NCBI GenBank assembly: GCA_002388885.1
Contig: DGNI01000005.1
Location: 7,501-21,736 of the forward strand
Length of the DNA: 14,236 nucleotides
Reading direction: 5' to 3'
Source: Parvularculaceae bacterium UBA4496
GTDB lineage: Bacteria; Pseudomonadota; Alphaproteobacteria; Caulobacterales; Parvularculaceae
Position 1 is the stretch's first letter. Every line of letters starts with the position of its first letter. Below, one piece after another: positions 6,904 through 14,236 of this stretch. Below the pieces are notes generated by a model that worked only from the letters and a program-made list of their open reading frames with translations, ran no database searches and was not told the DNA's origin. Position numbers and translations under genes: made by a program.

Positions 6904-7230
6904 CTAATCGCGGCTAGCTTCGTCCGTAATATCTTTAATCCAACTGAGCCCGGCGACGCCTTGCGGGAAACCAAGCGTCGTCATCGCCAATAATGCAACG
7001 TGCTCGATTTCTTTCTTGGTAAGCCCTTCTTCCAAAGCTTGCCTCGCGTGAGAATGCGCGGCGCCTTCTGATCGGCCGCCGATCGCCAAGGCCAGATTTA
7101 CCAGGCGCTTTGATTTTGCGTCGAGCGGTCCCGCTTCAGAAATCGCTTTGCCAAATTCGGAATAAGTTTTCCAAATATGCGGGTAATTTTTGGCAATGTG
7201 TCCGGCGGCTGATGGGAGTTTTTCCGACAT
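6904..7230 (-). CDS. Carboxymuconolactone-decarboxylase-like (AhpD fold) protein lacking redox cysteines, 108 aa
   Basis: This is a small alpha-helical protein of the CMD/AhpD-like fold. The family core is visible as LVNLALAIGG (43-52), the catalytic-motif helix SEGAAHSHARQAL (54-66), KKEIEHVALLAMTTLGFP (72-89) and GLSWIKD (94-100). AhpD-type members carry a CxxCxxxH motif in the middle helix. Here the two cysteine positions are S54 and A57, only H61 is kept, and the whole protein has no cysteine. It therefore cannot work as a thiol peroxidase, and its activity is unknown. Its length is normal for the short CMD group. The ATG at 7230 has GGAAGGA 6 bases upstream; an in-frame GTG at 7248 overlaps the preceding stop and is less likely. 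It follows the Crp/Fnr gene by 17 bases, so the two form an operon. Confidence 0.88.
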   Translation of the reverse strand: MSEKLPSAAGHIAKNYPHIWKTYSEFGKAISEAGPLDAKSKRLVNLALAIGGRSEGAAHSHARQALEEGLTKKEIEHVALLAMTTLGFPQGVAGLSWIKDITDEASRD

Positions 7231-7247
7231 TTTCGTTCCTTCCGTCA

Positions 7248-7982
7248 CTACTCTGCAGGCTTGTCCGGAAAATTGTCAATTAACGGGGCGTGTCTGGCGA
7301 TTTCTTTTAGTTCATCCTGTGATTCAACGGCGACCTCCGGACCAGTTACGGTCACGCCGGCGCGACGAAGGGTCGAGAATGAACGCGACAGGTTTTCGGG
7401 CGTCATTCCAAGCATTGAGGCGAGCGTCTTTTTATCGATTGGTAAGGTAAGCTTGCCGTTGGCGCCTTGCCTAATGTGTTGATGTGCAAGGTAGCTTGCG
7501 AGTCGCTCAACGCTGGTGCGTAATTTGAGATTTTTCTGGTTCCGCACAACGCCCCGGTAGCAGTTGGCGAGCTCGGTTACGATGGACCGGGCAAAGGCAT
7601 CGTCGTCGGCCATGGCCTGGCGGACATTTTTCGCCGGAATCATGAGTATGCGCGACGCAGTACGGGTGCGTGCGGACATTAAATAAACCGCATCCTTTAG
7701 AACAGCCGCTAGAATGAAGGTGGAAACCGGCGTTAGCACGGTCATTGTGCTCTCGCGCCCGTCTAGCGTGGCAAACAGTTCGACGCAGCCGTCGATAACA
7801 ATATGGAGGAAGTCAGATGGCTCGCCTTCATTGATCAGGATGACGCGTTCCGGAAACCGTTGAAGAAAAGCAGCGTTCAAAAGATCATCGAATCGCTCCG
7901 CGTCCATATCGCGGAAGAGGTTTAAACTACGAACGATCTGCTTGTCTTCGTCGCGCAAGTCGGGGTCTCCAATCGAAGGCAT
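7248..7982 (-). CDS. Crp/Fnr-family transcriptional regulator, NarR/DNR-like, 244 aa
   Basis: A cyclic-nucleotide-binding-like beta-barrel spans about residues 20-125, followed by a long dimer helix (about 127-155) and a Crp-type winged helix (about 156-215). The recognition helix TPENLSRSF contains E196-x-x-S199-R200, the ExxSR signature of FNR-type DNA readers that bind TTGAT-N4-ATCAA. Only two cysteines exist (C66, C141), so the FNR [4Fe-4S] cluster ligands are absent and it should not sense O2 that way. DNR/NNR (NO-sensing) and NarR (nitrate/nitrite-responsive activator of narKGHJI in Paracoccus) have this architecture. The position divergent to narK favours a NarR-like role, as inference. 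The ATG at 7982 keeps the usual N-terminal helix (LNLFRDMDAERF), though only GGG right before it resembles a ribosome binding site. It is co-transcribed with the CMD-like gene. Confidence 0.94.
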   Translation of the reverse strand: MPSIGDPDLRDEDKQIVRSLNLFRDMDAERFDDLLNAAFLQRFPERVILINEGEPSDFLHIVIDGCVELFATLDGRESTMTVLTPVSTFILAAVLKDAVYLMSARTRTASRILMIPAKNVRQAMADDDAFARSIVTELANCYRGVVRNQKNLKLRTSVERLASYLAHQHIRQGANGKLTLPIDKKTLASMLGMTPENLSRSFSTLRRAGVTVTGPEVAVESQDELKEIARHAPLIDNFPDKPAE

Positions 7983-8012
7983 CCCAAAGTTTGATATTGT
8001 TTTCGGCCTGCC

Positions 8013-8026
8013 TTGATAAATGTCAA
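8013..8026. promoter_or_regulatory. FNR/NarR-type box TTGAT-AAAT-GTCAA
   Basis: It matches TTGAT-N4-ATCAA at 9 of 10 positions and lies in the 226-base divergent region. Its centre is 37.5 bases from the regulator start codon and 189.5 bases from the narK start. The regulator encoded next door has the ExxSR recognition helix expected to read such a site. No good -10 hexamer stands 31-33 bases away on either side, so it cannot be said which gene it serves or whether it activates or represses. Confidence 0.65.
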
Positions 8027-8041
8027 GACTTCAAATGCGGC

Positions 8042-8069
8042 TTTAAAGGAAGGAGACAACGCCAGTCAA
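8042..8069 (-). promoter_or_regulatory. Candidate sigma-70-like promoter for the Crp/Fnr gene
   Basis: On the minus strand, TTGACT (8064-8069) is followed after 16 bases by TTTAAA (8042-8047), matching the -35 and -10 consensus at 5/6 and 4/6. Transcription would begin near 8035, putting the FNR-type box at about +10 to +23. That position suggests autorepression. The match is modest. Confidence 0.35.
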
Positions 8070-8208
8070 GTATCCGGGCGCGCCTGTCAAACCTATGGCA
8101 GCGAGAAGGCAAACGAACAATCCGTGACGAGACGCCGGATTTCAAAGGGGAACTTTAACGCGCAAAAAATCGTCAACTGAAGATTCTTATCTGCCCAGAG
8201 GTGGAGCA

Positions 8209-10968
8209 ATGGAACATTTGGATGGCGTAACGCGCGGTCAGCAAAATAGAGCGCTTGGCGCGAGCACGATTGCATTTACGGCGTGCTTTGCCGTCTGGAC
8301 GATTTTTTCCATTCTGGGCGTGCAGATCAAACAGGAGCTTGGTCTTAACGAAACACAATTCGGTCTTCTGGTCGCGACGCCCATCCTTACCGGTTCCATC
8401 AGCCGGATATTTTTAGGAATCTGGACCGACCAGTTCGGGGGACGAAGAGTTTTCGCCGCCGTTATGCTCATCGCGGCAGTTTCCGTCTGGTTGCTCTCCA
8501 CCGTTTCAACCTACCCAATGTTTCTCCTTGCGGCCCTTGGCGTTGGTTTTGCCGGCGGCTCCTTCGCGGTGGGTGTGGCGTATACGTCTAAATGGTTCCC
8601 AAGCGACCGGCAGGGAACAGCGCTCGGCGTCTTCGGCATGGGCAATGTCGGCGCAGCCATCACGAACTTTGCCGCGCCATTTATTCTGGTCGCTGTCGGT
8701 TGGGAGCAGACGGCGCAAATCTACGCCGTGGTCCTAATGGTCATGGCGGTGGCGTTTTTTGTCACCACAAAAGAAGATCCGGCGACGCTTGCGCGCAAGG
8801 CGCGCGGTGAAAAGCCCCGGTCAGCTCTGATGGAGCTGGAGCCGCTTCGAAAGCTCCAAGTCTGGCGGTTTGCCCTTTATTACTTCTTCGTGTTCGGCGC
8901 GTTTGTGGCGCTTGCGCTGTGGCTGCCGCGTTATCTGATCGGTGTTTATGGTCTTGATATCAAGGCGGCGGGCATGCTGGCGGCGTTCTATGCTGTTCCA
9001 GCCAGTATTTTCCGCGCCTATGGCGGGTTTCTGTCCGATAAAATCGGCGCCCGGAAGGTTATGTACTGGACATTCCTGATTTCCCTCATTTGCGTGTTCA
9101 TGCTTTCATATCCGCACACGGACTACACCATACACGGGATTGACGGCCCGATTGAATTTTCAACGCAGATGGGACTGGTCCCGTTCGTCATCCTGATTTT
9201 TATCCTCGGCTTTTTCATGTCTCTCGGCAAAGCCGCCGTCTACAAACATATCCCTGTTTACTATCCAGACCATGTGGGCGCCGTCGGCGGCCTTGTCGGC
9301 ATGATTGGCGGCCTTGGCGGCTTCATATTGCCAATCGCTTTTGGCGTCATGAACGACCTCACGGGCATTTGGACAAGCTGTTTCATGCTGCTTTTCGGCA
9401 TTGTCGCCGTATCGCTGGCGTGGATGCATTTCGCGATCCGCCGCATGGAAGAAAAATCCCTGGGGGCGGAACTTGAGGCGTTGCCGCAGTTTCCGGAATT
9501 GCAGGAAATCCACACGGCCGAGCATGGCGAAAAAACGAGTCCCGTTCTGGAGGACTGGCGCCCAGACGATGAGACCTTCTGGAATGAAAAAGGCAAACGG
9601 ATCGCCAACCGGAACTTGTGGATTTCAATTCCGGCGCTTCTGCTCGCCTTCGCCGTCTGGATGGTTTGGTCAGTCGTTGTCGCAAAGCTGCCGACCATCG
9701 GCTTTAACTATACGACCGACCAGTTGTTCTGGCTTGCGGCGTTGCCCGGTTTATCCGGCGCGACCTTGAGAATTTTTTATTCCTTCATGGTGCCGATTTT
9801 CGGCGGGCGCTTGTGGACGACACTGACGACGGCGTCTTTGCTCATACCGGCCTTCGGTATTGGCTACGCCGTGCAGGATCCGGATACGCCGTATTTCCTG
9901 TTCCTGGTGTTGGCGCTGCTTTGCGGATTTGGCGGCGGTAACTTCGCATCATCCATGGCAAATATCAGTTTCTTCTTTCCGAAAAAGGAAAAAGGAAATG
10001 CGCTGGCGCTAAACGCCGGGCTTGGAAATCTCGGCGTGAGCGTCATGCAATTCGCCGTGCCGCTTGTCATTACCGCGAGCGTGTTCGGTGCAGTGGGCGG
10101 CGATGGACAAGTCACGCAGGAAGGGCAGCGCTTGTGGCTGCAGAACGCCGGCTTCATCTGGGTGCCGTTCCTGTTGATCGCTACCGCTGCAGCGTGGTTC
10201 GGTATGAATGACATTGCGTCTGCGCGAGCCTCATTTGCTGAGCAAGCCGTGATCTTTTCGCGCAAACACAACTGGATCATGTGTCTTCTTTATACGGGCA
10301 CATTTGGTTCCTTCATCGGATATTCCGCCGGTTTTCCATTGTTGATGAAAACCCAATTCCCAGAAGTTAACGCGCTCCAGTTCGCTTTCCTGGGTCCGCT
10401 CGTGGGCGCGCTTTCCCGTTCCATGACGGGATGGATTTCCGATAAGTGGGGCGGCGCCCGCGTCACCTTCTGGGTGTTCCTGTTGATGATCGTCGCCGTC
10501 GCCGGCGTTCTTTACTTCCTCGGCGTTAAAGATCAGCCGGGCGCGTTCTGGGGCTTCTTCGCGATGTTCATGGTGCTATTCTTCGCAACGGGCGTCGGCA
10601 ACGCATCAACCTTCCAGATGATCCCGATCATGATGCGCGAGGAGATGCCGCGCCTGATGCCTCACCTCGACTCCAATGCACGGCTGCGTCAGGCGGAAAA
10701 GGAATCGGCCGCCATTATTGGATTTACGTCAGCCATTGCGGCTTACGGCGCCTTCTTCATTCCGAAGTCCTACGGCACGTCAATCGCCGCAACTGGCGGA
10801 CCGGACGCCGCGCTCATGGGCTTTCTGCTTTTCTATGTGTTGTGCGCGGTCGTTACCTGGACTGTTTATTCCCGAAAAGGCGGTCTGCTCCATGCGATTG
10901 AGCGCGGCCAGCAACAGGCTCCGCAAACCACACCAACATCAACACTCGCTCAGGGAGGCGCGGCATGA
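8209..10968 (+). CDS. narK: NarK1-NarK2 fusion nitrate/nitrite transporter, 919 aa
   Basis: Two full NarK-type major facilitator domains are joined by a charged linker (about 411-467), giving about 24 membrane helices in the inner membrane. Domain 1 carries GSISRIFLGIWTDQFGGRR (TM2 and motif A), GMGNVGAA and GLVGMIGGLGGFILP. Domain 2 (about 468-919) closely resembles E. coli NarK: ATLRIFYSFMVPIFGGR, SSMANISFFFPK and ALNAGLGNLGVSVMQF. R521 and R737 are 216 residues apart, exactly as the nitrate-binding R89 and R305 of E. coli NarK; R66 and R269 look like the domain 1 equivalents. In Paracoccus fusions the NarK1 half is thought to be a proton-nitrate symporter and the NarK2 half a nitrate/nitrite antiporter. 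The ATG at 8209 has AGAGGTGGAG upstream. The stop overlaps the narG start (ATGA at 10965-10968), so transport and reduction are made together. Confidence 0.96.
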   Translation: MEHLDGVTRGQQNRALGASTIAFTACFAVWTIFSILGVQIKQELGLNETQFGLLVATPILTGSISRIFLGIWTDQFGGRRVFAAVMLIAAVSVWLLSTVSTYPMFLLAALGVGFAGGSFAVGVAYTSKWFPSDRQGTALGVFGMGNVGAAITNFAAPFILVAVGWEQTAQIYAVVLMVMAVAFFVTTKEDPATLARKARGEKPRSALMELEPLRKLQVWRFALYYFFVFGAFVALALWLPRYLIGVYGLDIKAAGMLAAFYAVPASIFRAYGGFLSDKIGARKVMYWTFLISLICVFMLSYPHTDYTIHGIDGPIEFSTQMGLVPFVILIFILGFFMSLGKAAVYKHIPVYYPDHVGAVGGLVGMIGGLGGFILPIAFGVMNDLTGIWTSCFMLLFGIVAVSLAWMHFAIRRMEEKSLGAELEALPQFPELQEIHTAEHGEKTSPVLEDWRPDDETFWNEKGKRIANRNLWISIPALLLAFAVWMVWSVVVAKLPTIGFNYTTDQLFWLAALPGLSGATLRIFYSFMVPIFGGRLWTTLTTASLLIPAFGIGYAVQDPDTPYFLFLVLALLCGFGGGNFASSMANISFFFPKKEKGNALALNAGLGNLGVSVMQFAVPLVITASVFGAVGGDGQVTQEGQRLWLQNAGFIWVPFLLIATAAAWFGMNDIASARASFAEQAVIFSRKHNWIMCLLYTGTFGSFIGYSAGFPLLMKTQFPEVNALQFAFLGPLVGALSRSMTGWISDKWGGARVTFWVFLLMIVAVAGVLYFLGVKDQPGAFWGFFAMFMVLFFATGVGNASTFQMIPIMMREEMPRLMPHLDSNARLRQAEKESAAIIGFTSAIAAYGAFFIPKSYGTSIAATGGPDAALMGFLLFYVLCAVVTWTVYSRKGGLLHAIERGQQQAPQTTPTSTLAQGGAA
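10953..10958 (+). promoter_or_regulatory. Ribosome binding site of narG inside the end of narK
   Basis: GGGAGG lies 6 bases before the narG ATG (10965) and within the last codons of narK. Together with the ATGA overlap, it points to translational coupling. Confidence 0.75.
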
Positions 10969-13900
10969 GCCACGTTCTGAACAGGCTTTCCTATTTTAAA
11001 AACCGTGTCAGCGAGTATTCGAACGGGCATGGGGTGCTGACAAAAGAAGACCGCACATGGGAAGATGCATACCGCAAGCGTTGGCAGCATGACAAAATCG
11101 TCCGGTCTACGCACGGCGTGAATTGCACAGGCTCGTGCAGCTGGAAGATTTACGTCAAGGGCGGCATCGTCACCTGGGAAACCCAGCAGACGGATTACCC
11201 CCGCACGCGGCCGGATCTTCCAAATCACGAACCGCGTGGTTGTTCGCGCGGCGCGAGCTACAGCTGGTATTTATATAGCGGAAATCGCTTGAAGCACCCG
11301 CTTATTCGCAGCGCACTCATGAAGGCTTGGCGCAAGGCTCGCGTAATGCTCTCTCCCATTGCGGCCTGGGCGTCGATCGTCGAGGACCCCGCAACGCGCG
11401 CGTCTTATGTGCGTCAGCGCGGCCTCGGCGGATTTGTTCGCGCCGATTGGAAGGAAGTCAACGAGATCATTGCTTCCGCCAATGCGTACACGGCCAAGAA
11501 ATACGGGCCCGATCGCGTTATCGGGTTTTCTCCGATCCCCGCCATGTCGATGGTCTCCTACGCCGCGGGATCGCGTTACCTTTCGCTGCTCGGCGGAACC
11601 TGCATGAGTTTTTACGATTGGTATTGCGACTTGCCGCCGGCGAGCCCGATGACATGGGGAGAGCAAACAGACGTTCCCGAAAGCGCGGACTGGTACAATT
11701 CCGGATTCTTAATGCTGTGGGGATCGAACGTTCCGCAAACCCGAACGCCGGATGCGCATTTTTATACGGAAGTTCGGTATAAAGGCGCGAAGAGCGTCGT
11801 CATTTCGCCAGACTATTCCGAAGCATCAAAATTCGGGGATATCTGGCTGTCACCGAAACAAGGCACGGACGCCGCGCTCGCCATGGCGTTCGGTCATGTC
11901 ATCCTCAAGGAATACTATATTGACCGGCAAGTCGCGTATTTTCAGGAATACGCCAAGCAGTACACCGACATGCCGATGCTGGTGCGGCTGGTGAAAAAAG
12001 ACGGCCGGCTTGTTCCCGACCGGTTATTACGCGCGTCAGACTTCATCAATTCGCTCAATGAAGACAATCATCCAGAATGGAAGACTGTCGCCTATGATAA
12101 ACGCACTTATGGCGTTGTTTGCCCCCAAGGCTCCATTGGGTTTCGCTGGGGCGAGCATGGTAAGTGGAATCTCGAAGAAAAATCCGGCAAGGGAGATGAA
12201 ACGGATCTTGCGATCTCACTGATCGAGTCGCGAGACGATGTCGCTGACGTTGCGTTCCCATATTTCGGCAACCGAGAGCATGATCATTTCCATGGAACGG
12301 ACCATCCGGACGTCCTTGAACGGCGTGTTCCTGTCAAGCGATTGAAACTGAATGACGGCGAAACGCTGGTCACGACGGTATTCGACCTGCTTGTTGCCAA
12401 TTACGGTGTCGACCGCGGACTGGGCGGCGATTGGGCGGCGAGCTCCTATGACGACGATACGCCCTATACGCCGGCCTGGCAGGAAAAAATCACGGGCGTT
12501 AGCCGCGACAAGGTGATCGCCGTCGCGCGCGGTTTCGCAGACAACGCCGAAAAGACGCGCGGCAAATCCATGGTCATTCTCGGCGCAGGACTGAACCATT
12601 GGTATCACATGGATATGAACTACCGCGGCATCATCAACATGCTGGTGATGTGCGGTTGTATCGGGCAATCCGGCGGCGGTTGGTCACACTATGTCGGGCA
12701 GGAAAAATTGCGCCCGCAGACAGGCTGGCAACCGCTGGCGTTTGCACTCGACTGGGCGCGGCCCCCACGTCACATGAATTCAACGTCGTTTTTCTATGCG
12801 CATACGGATCAATGGCGCTATGAGACGTTGGGGATTAATGACATTTTGTCGCCGCTCGCGCCGGCAGGGAACTGGAGCGGGTCGTTTATAGATTTCAACG
12901 CGCGGGCGGAACGCATGGGTTGGCTTCCGTCGGCGCCGCAACTGGAACGCAATCCGTTGCAGATTGCCAAAGACGCGCAAGATGCAGGGCTTGATGTCAA
13001 GGACTATGTGGCGCGATCGCTAAAATCCGGCGATTTGAAAATGTCGTGCGATGATCCGGACAACCCTGAAAATTGGCCGCGCAACCTGTTTGTCTGGCGC
13101 TCGAACCTGTTGGGTTCTTCCGGCAAGGGCCATGAATATTTCCTGAAACATTTGCTCGGGACCAACCATGGTGTTCAAGGCAAAGACCTTGGCGAGACAG
13201 GCGGGCAAAAGCCGGAAGAAGTGGTCTGGCATGAAGAGGCGCCGGAAGGAAAGCTTGATCTTTTGGTAACGATCGATTTCCGCATGTCGACAACTTGCGT
13301 TTACTCGGACATCGCGCTGCCTACGGCGACCTGGTACGAGAAAAACGATCTCAATACATCCGACATGCATCCCTTCATCCATCCACTGTCGAGCGCAGTA
13401 GATCCACTTTGGGAATGTAAAAGCGATTGGGATATTTTCAAAGGTATCGCCAAGTCGTTTTCCGAAGTTGCGCCGGAAGCGCTCGGCGTCGAAAAAGATG
13501 TGGTCCTGACGCCGACCTTGCATGACACCGCCGGAGAACTTGCTCAGCCATTTGACGTCAAAGACTGGAAGCGCGGCGAAGTGGAAGCTATCCCCGGCAA
13601 AACCATGCCGGCGGTGACGGTGGTCGAGCGTGATTATCCAAATCTCTACAAGCGCTACACGGCGCTCGGGCCGCTGATGTCCAGCGTGGGCAATGGCGGC
13701 AAAGGCATCGCCTGGAACACCGAACACGAAATTGAGCATTTGAAAGCACTCAACGGCGCAGTGACCGAAGACGGAGTGACCAAAGGCCTGCCGCGTATTG
13801 AAAGCGCCATCGATGCGGCCGAGGTTATCTTGACCTTGGCGCCGGAAACGAACGGCGAAGTCGCGGTTAAAGCCTGGAATGCGCTTTCAAAAGCGACAGG

Positions 13901-14236
13901 ACGCGAGCATGCGCACCTCGCTGAAGCCAAGGAAGATGAAAAAATCAGATTCCGGGATGTTGTCGCTCAACCGAGGAAAATCATTTCTTCCCCAACATGG
14001 TCGGGCATTGAGTCCGAAAAGGTCTGCTACAACGCCGGGTACACAAATGTTCATGAGTTGATCCCCTGGCGGACATTGACCGGGCGCCAACAGCTTTATC
14101 AAGACCATTTGTGGATGCGCGCGTTTGGCGAGACGCTTTGCGTTTATCGACCACCAGTCGACACAAAAACCATCGCACCGATCATCAACGCCAAGGACAA
14201 TGGCAACAAGCAAGTGGTGCTCAACTTCATTACACC
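10965..14236 (+). CDS. narG: Respiratory nitrate reductase alpha subunit NarG (3' end outside window)
   Basis: This is the molybdenum-bis-MGD catalytic subunit of the membrane-bound cytoplasm-facing nitrate reductase; it reduces nitrate to nitrite with quinol electrons passed through NarI and NarH. The frame is open from the ATG for 1090 complete codons and runs off the edge; E. coli NarG has 1247 residues, so about 150 are missing. The FS0 [4Fe-4S] ligands are present as H50, C54 and C58 (THGVNCTGSCSW) and C93 (EPRGCSRGA). The Mo-coordinating aspartate is D222 in WYCDLPPASP, the same number as in E. coli. Very conserved blocks run throughout, for example GSNVPQTRTPDAHF, GLNHWYHMDMNYRG, VGQEKLRPQTGWQPLAF and NTSDMHPFIHPLS. 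No truncation or lost key residue is seen. It follows narK in one operon; narHJI would be expected next. Confidence 0.97.
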   Translation, partial: MSHVLNRLSYFKNRVSEYSNGHGVLTKEDRTWEDAYRKRWQHDKIVRSTHGVNCTGSCSWKIYVKGGIVTWETQQTDYPRTRPDLPNHEPRGCSRGASYSWYLYSGNRLKHPLIRSALMKAWRKARVMLSPIAAWASIVEDPATRASYVRQRGLGGFVRADWKEVNEIIASANAYTAKKYGPDRVIGFSPIPAMSMVSYAAGSRYLSLLGGTCMSFYDWYCDLPPASPMTWGEQTDVPESADWYNSGFLMLWGSNVPQTRTPDAHFYTEVRYKGAKSVVISPDYSEASKFGDIWLSPKQGTDAALAMAFGHVILKEYYIDRQVAYFQEYAKQYTDMPMLVRLVKKDGRLVPDRLLRASDFINSLNEDNHPEWKTVAYDKRTYGVVCPQGSIGFRWGEHGKWNLEEKSGKGDETDLAISLIESRDDVADVAFPYFGNREHDHFHGTDHPDVLERRVPVKRLKLNDGETLVTTVFDLLVANYGVDRGLGGDWAASSYDDDTPYTPAWQEKITGVSRDKVIAVARGFADNAEKTRGKSMVILGAGLNHWYHMDMNYRGIINMLVMCGCIGQSGGGWSHYVGQEKLRPQTGWQPLAFALDWARPPRHMNSTSFFYAHTDQWRYETLGINDILSPLAPAGNWSGSFIDFNARAERMGWLPSAPQLERNPLQIAKDAQDAGLDVKDYVARSLKSGDLKMSCDDPDNPENWPRNLFVWRSNLLGSSGKGHEYFLKHLLGTNHGVQGKDLGETGGQKPEEVVWHEEAPEGKLDLLVTIDFRMSTTCVYSDIALPTATWYEKNDLNTSDMHPFIHPLSSAVDPLWECKSDWDIFKGIAKSFSEVAPEALGVEKDVVLTPTLHDTAGELAQPFDVKDWKRGEVEAIPGKTMPAVTVVERDYPNLYKRYTALGPLMSSVGNGGKGIAWNTEHEIEHLKALNGAVTEDGVTKGLPRIESAIDAAEVILTLAPETNGEVAVKAWNALSKATGREHAHLAEAKEDEKIRFRDVVAQPRKIISSPTWSGIESEKVCYNAGYTNVHELIPWRTLTGRQQLYQDHLWMRAFGETLCVYRPPVDTKTIAPIINAKDNGNKQVVLNFIT

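Noticed and set aside
7991..8001. Second TTGAT near the regulator start as another FNR half-site
   Set aside because: The partner half-site at the right spacing is absent (TTGAT-ATTG-TTTTC).
8095..8127. Ten-codon open frame (ATG to TGA) in the narK leader
   Set aside because: No ribosome binding site and no attenuator-like codon run or terminator stem after it.
11327..11782. Plus-strand frame of 151 codons inside narG
   Set aside because: Out-of-frame shadow of highly conserved NarG sequence, including the D222 region.

Overview
The window looks like an alphaproteobacterial chromosome. This is inferred from the NarK1-NarK2 fusion directly upstream of narG, the FNR/NarR-type regulator divergent to it (the arrangement known from Paracoccus), and the style of the two-partner secretion proteins. 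No rRNA, tRNA or CRISPR array was seen, and the species cannot be named from this sequence.

Left part (1-2353). The first 199 bases hold the N-terminal end of an IS110-family transposase, minus strand and cut by the window edge. About 420 non-coding bases follow, with several dyads and short repeats, probably including the end of the IS. Next comes a plus-strand gene (622-2064) for a secreted protein of unknown function, followed by a possible terminator.

Middle-left (2354-5973, minus strand). This is a compact two-partner secretion operon. A TpsB/FhaC-like outer-membrane transporter is followed after 11 bases by its TpsA partner, which has an N-terminal haemagglutination-activity domain and ends in a C-terminal cysteine pair.

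Middle-right (6206-7982, minus strand). Three genes form what looks like an accessory module for nitrate or anaerobic respiration. They are a Crp/Fnr-family regulator without FNR iron-sulfur cysteines but with an FNR-type recognition helix, a small carboxymuconolactone-decarboxylase-like protein lacking the redox cysteines, and a hemerythrin-domain protein. The hemerythrin gene has its own candidate promoter, with an FNR-type box centred about 33 bases upstream of a good -10 hexamer.

Right part (8209-14236, plus strand). narK encodes two fused NarK-type MFS domains and overlaps by ATGA with narG, the molybdenum catalytic subunit of respiratory nitrate reductase. narG runs off the end with about 1090 codons present; narHJI would be expected just outside. 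A TTGAT-N4-GTCAA box lies in the divergent regulator-narK intergenic region.

Together the right half imports nitrate and exports nitrite, reduces nitrate at the membrane, and probably places these genes and the hemerythrin under one FNR/NarR-type regulator. The left half, cell-surface secretion plus an IS, is functionally separate. The most distinctive points are the regulator, Cys-less CMD and hemerythrin module with its sites, the cysteine pairs in both TPS partners, and the unrecognised secreted protein.
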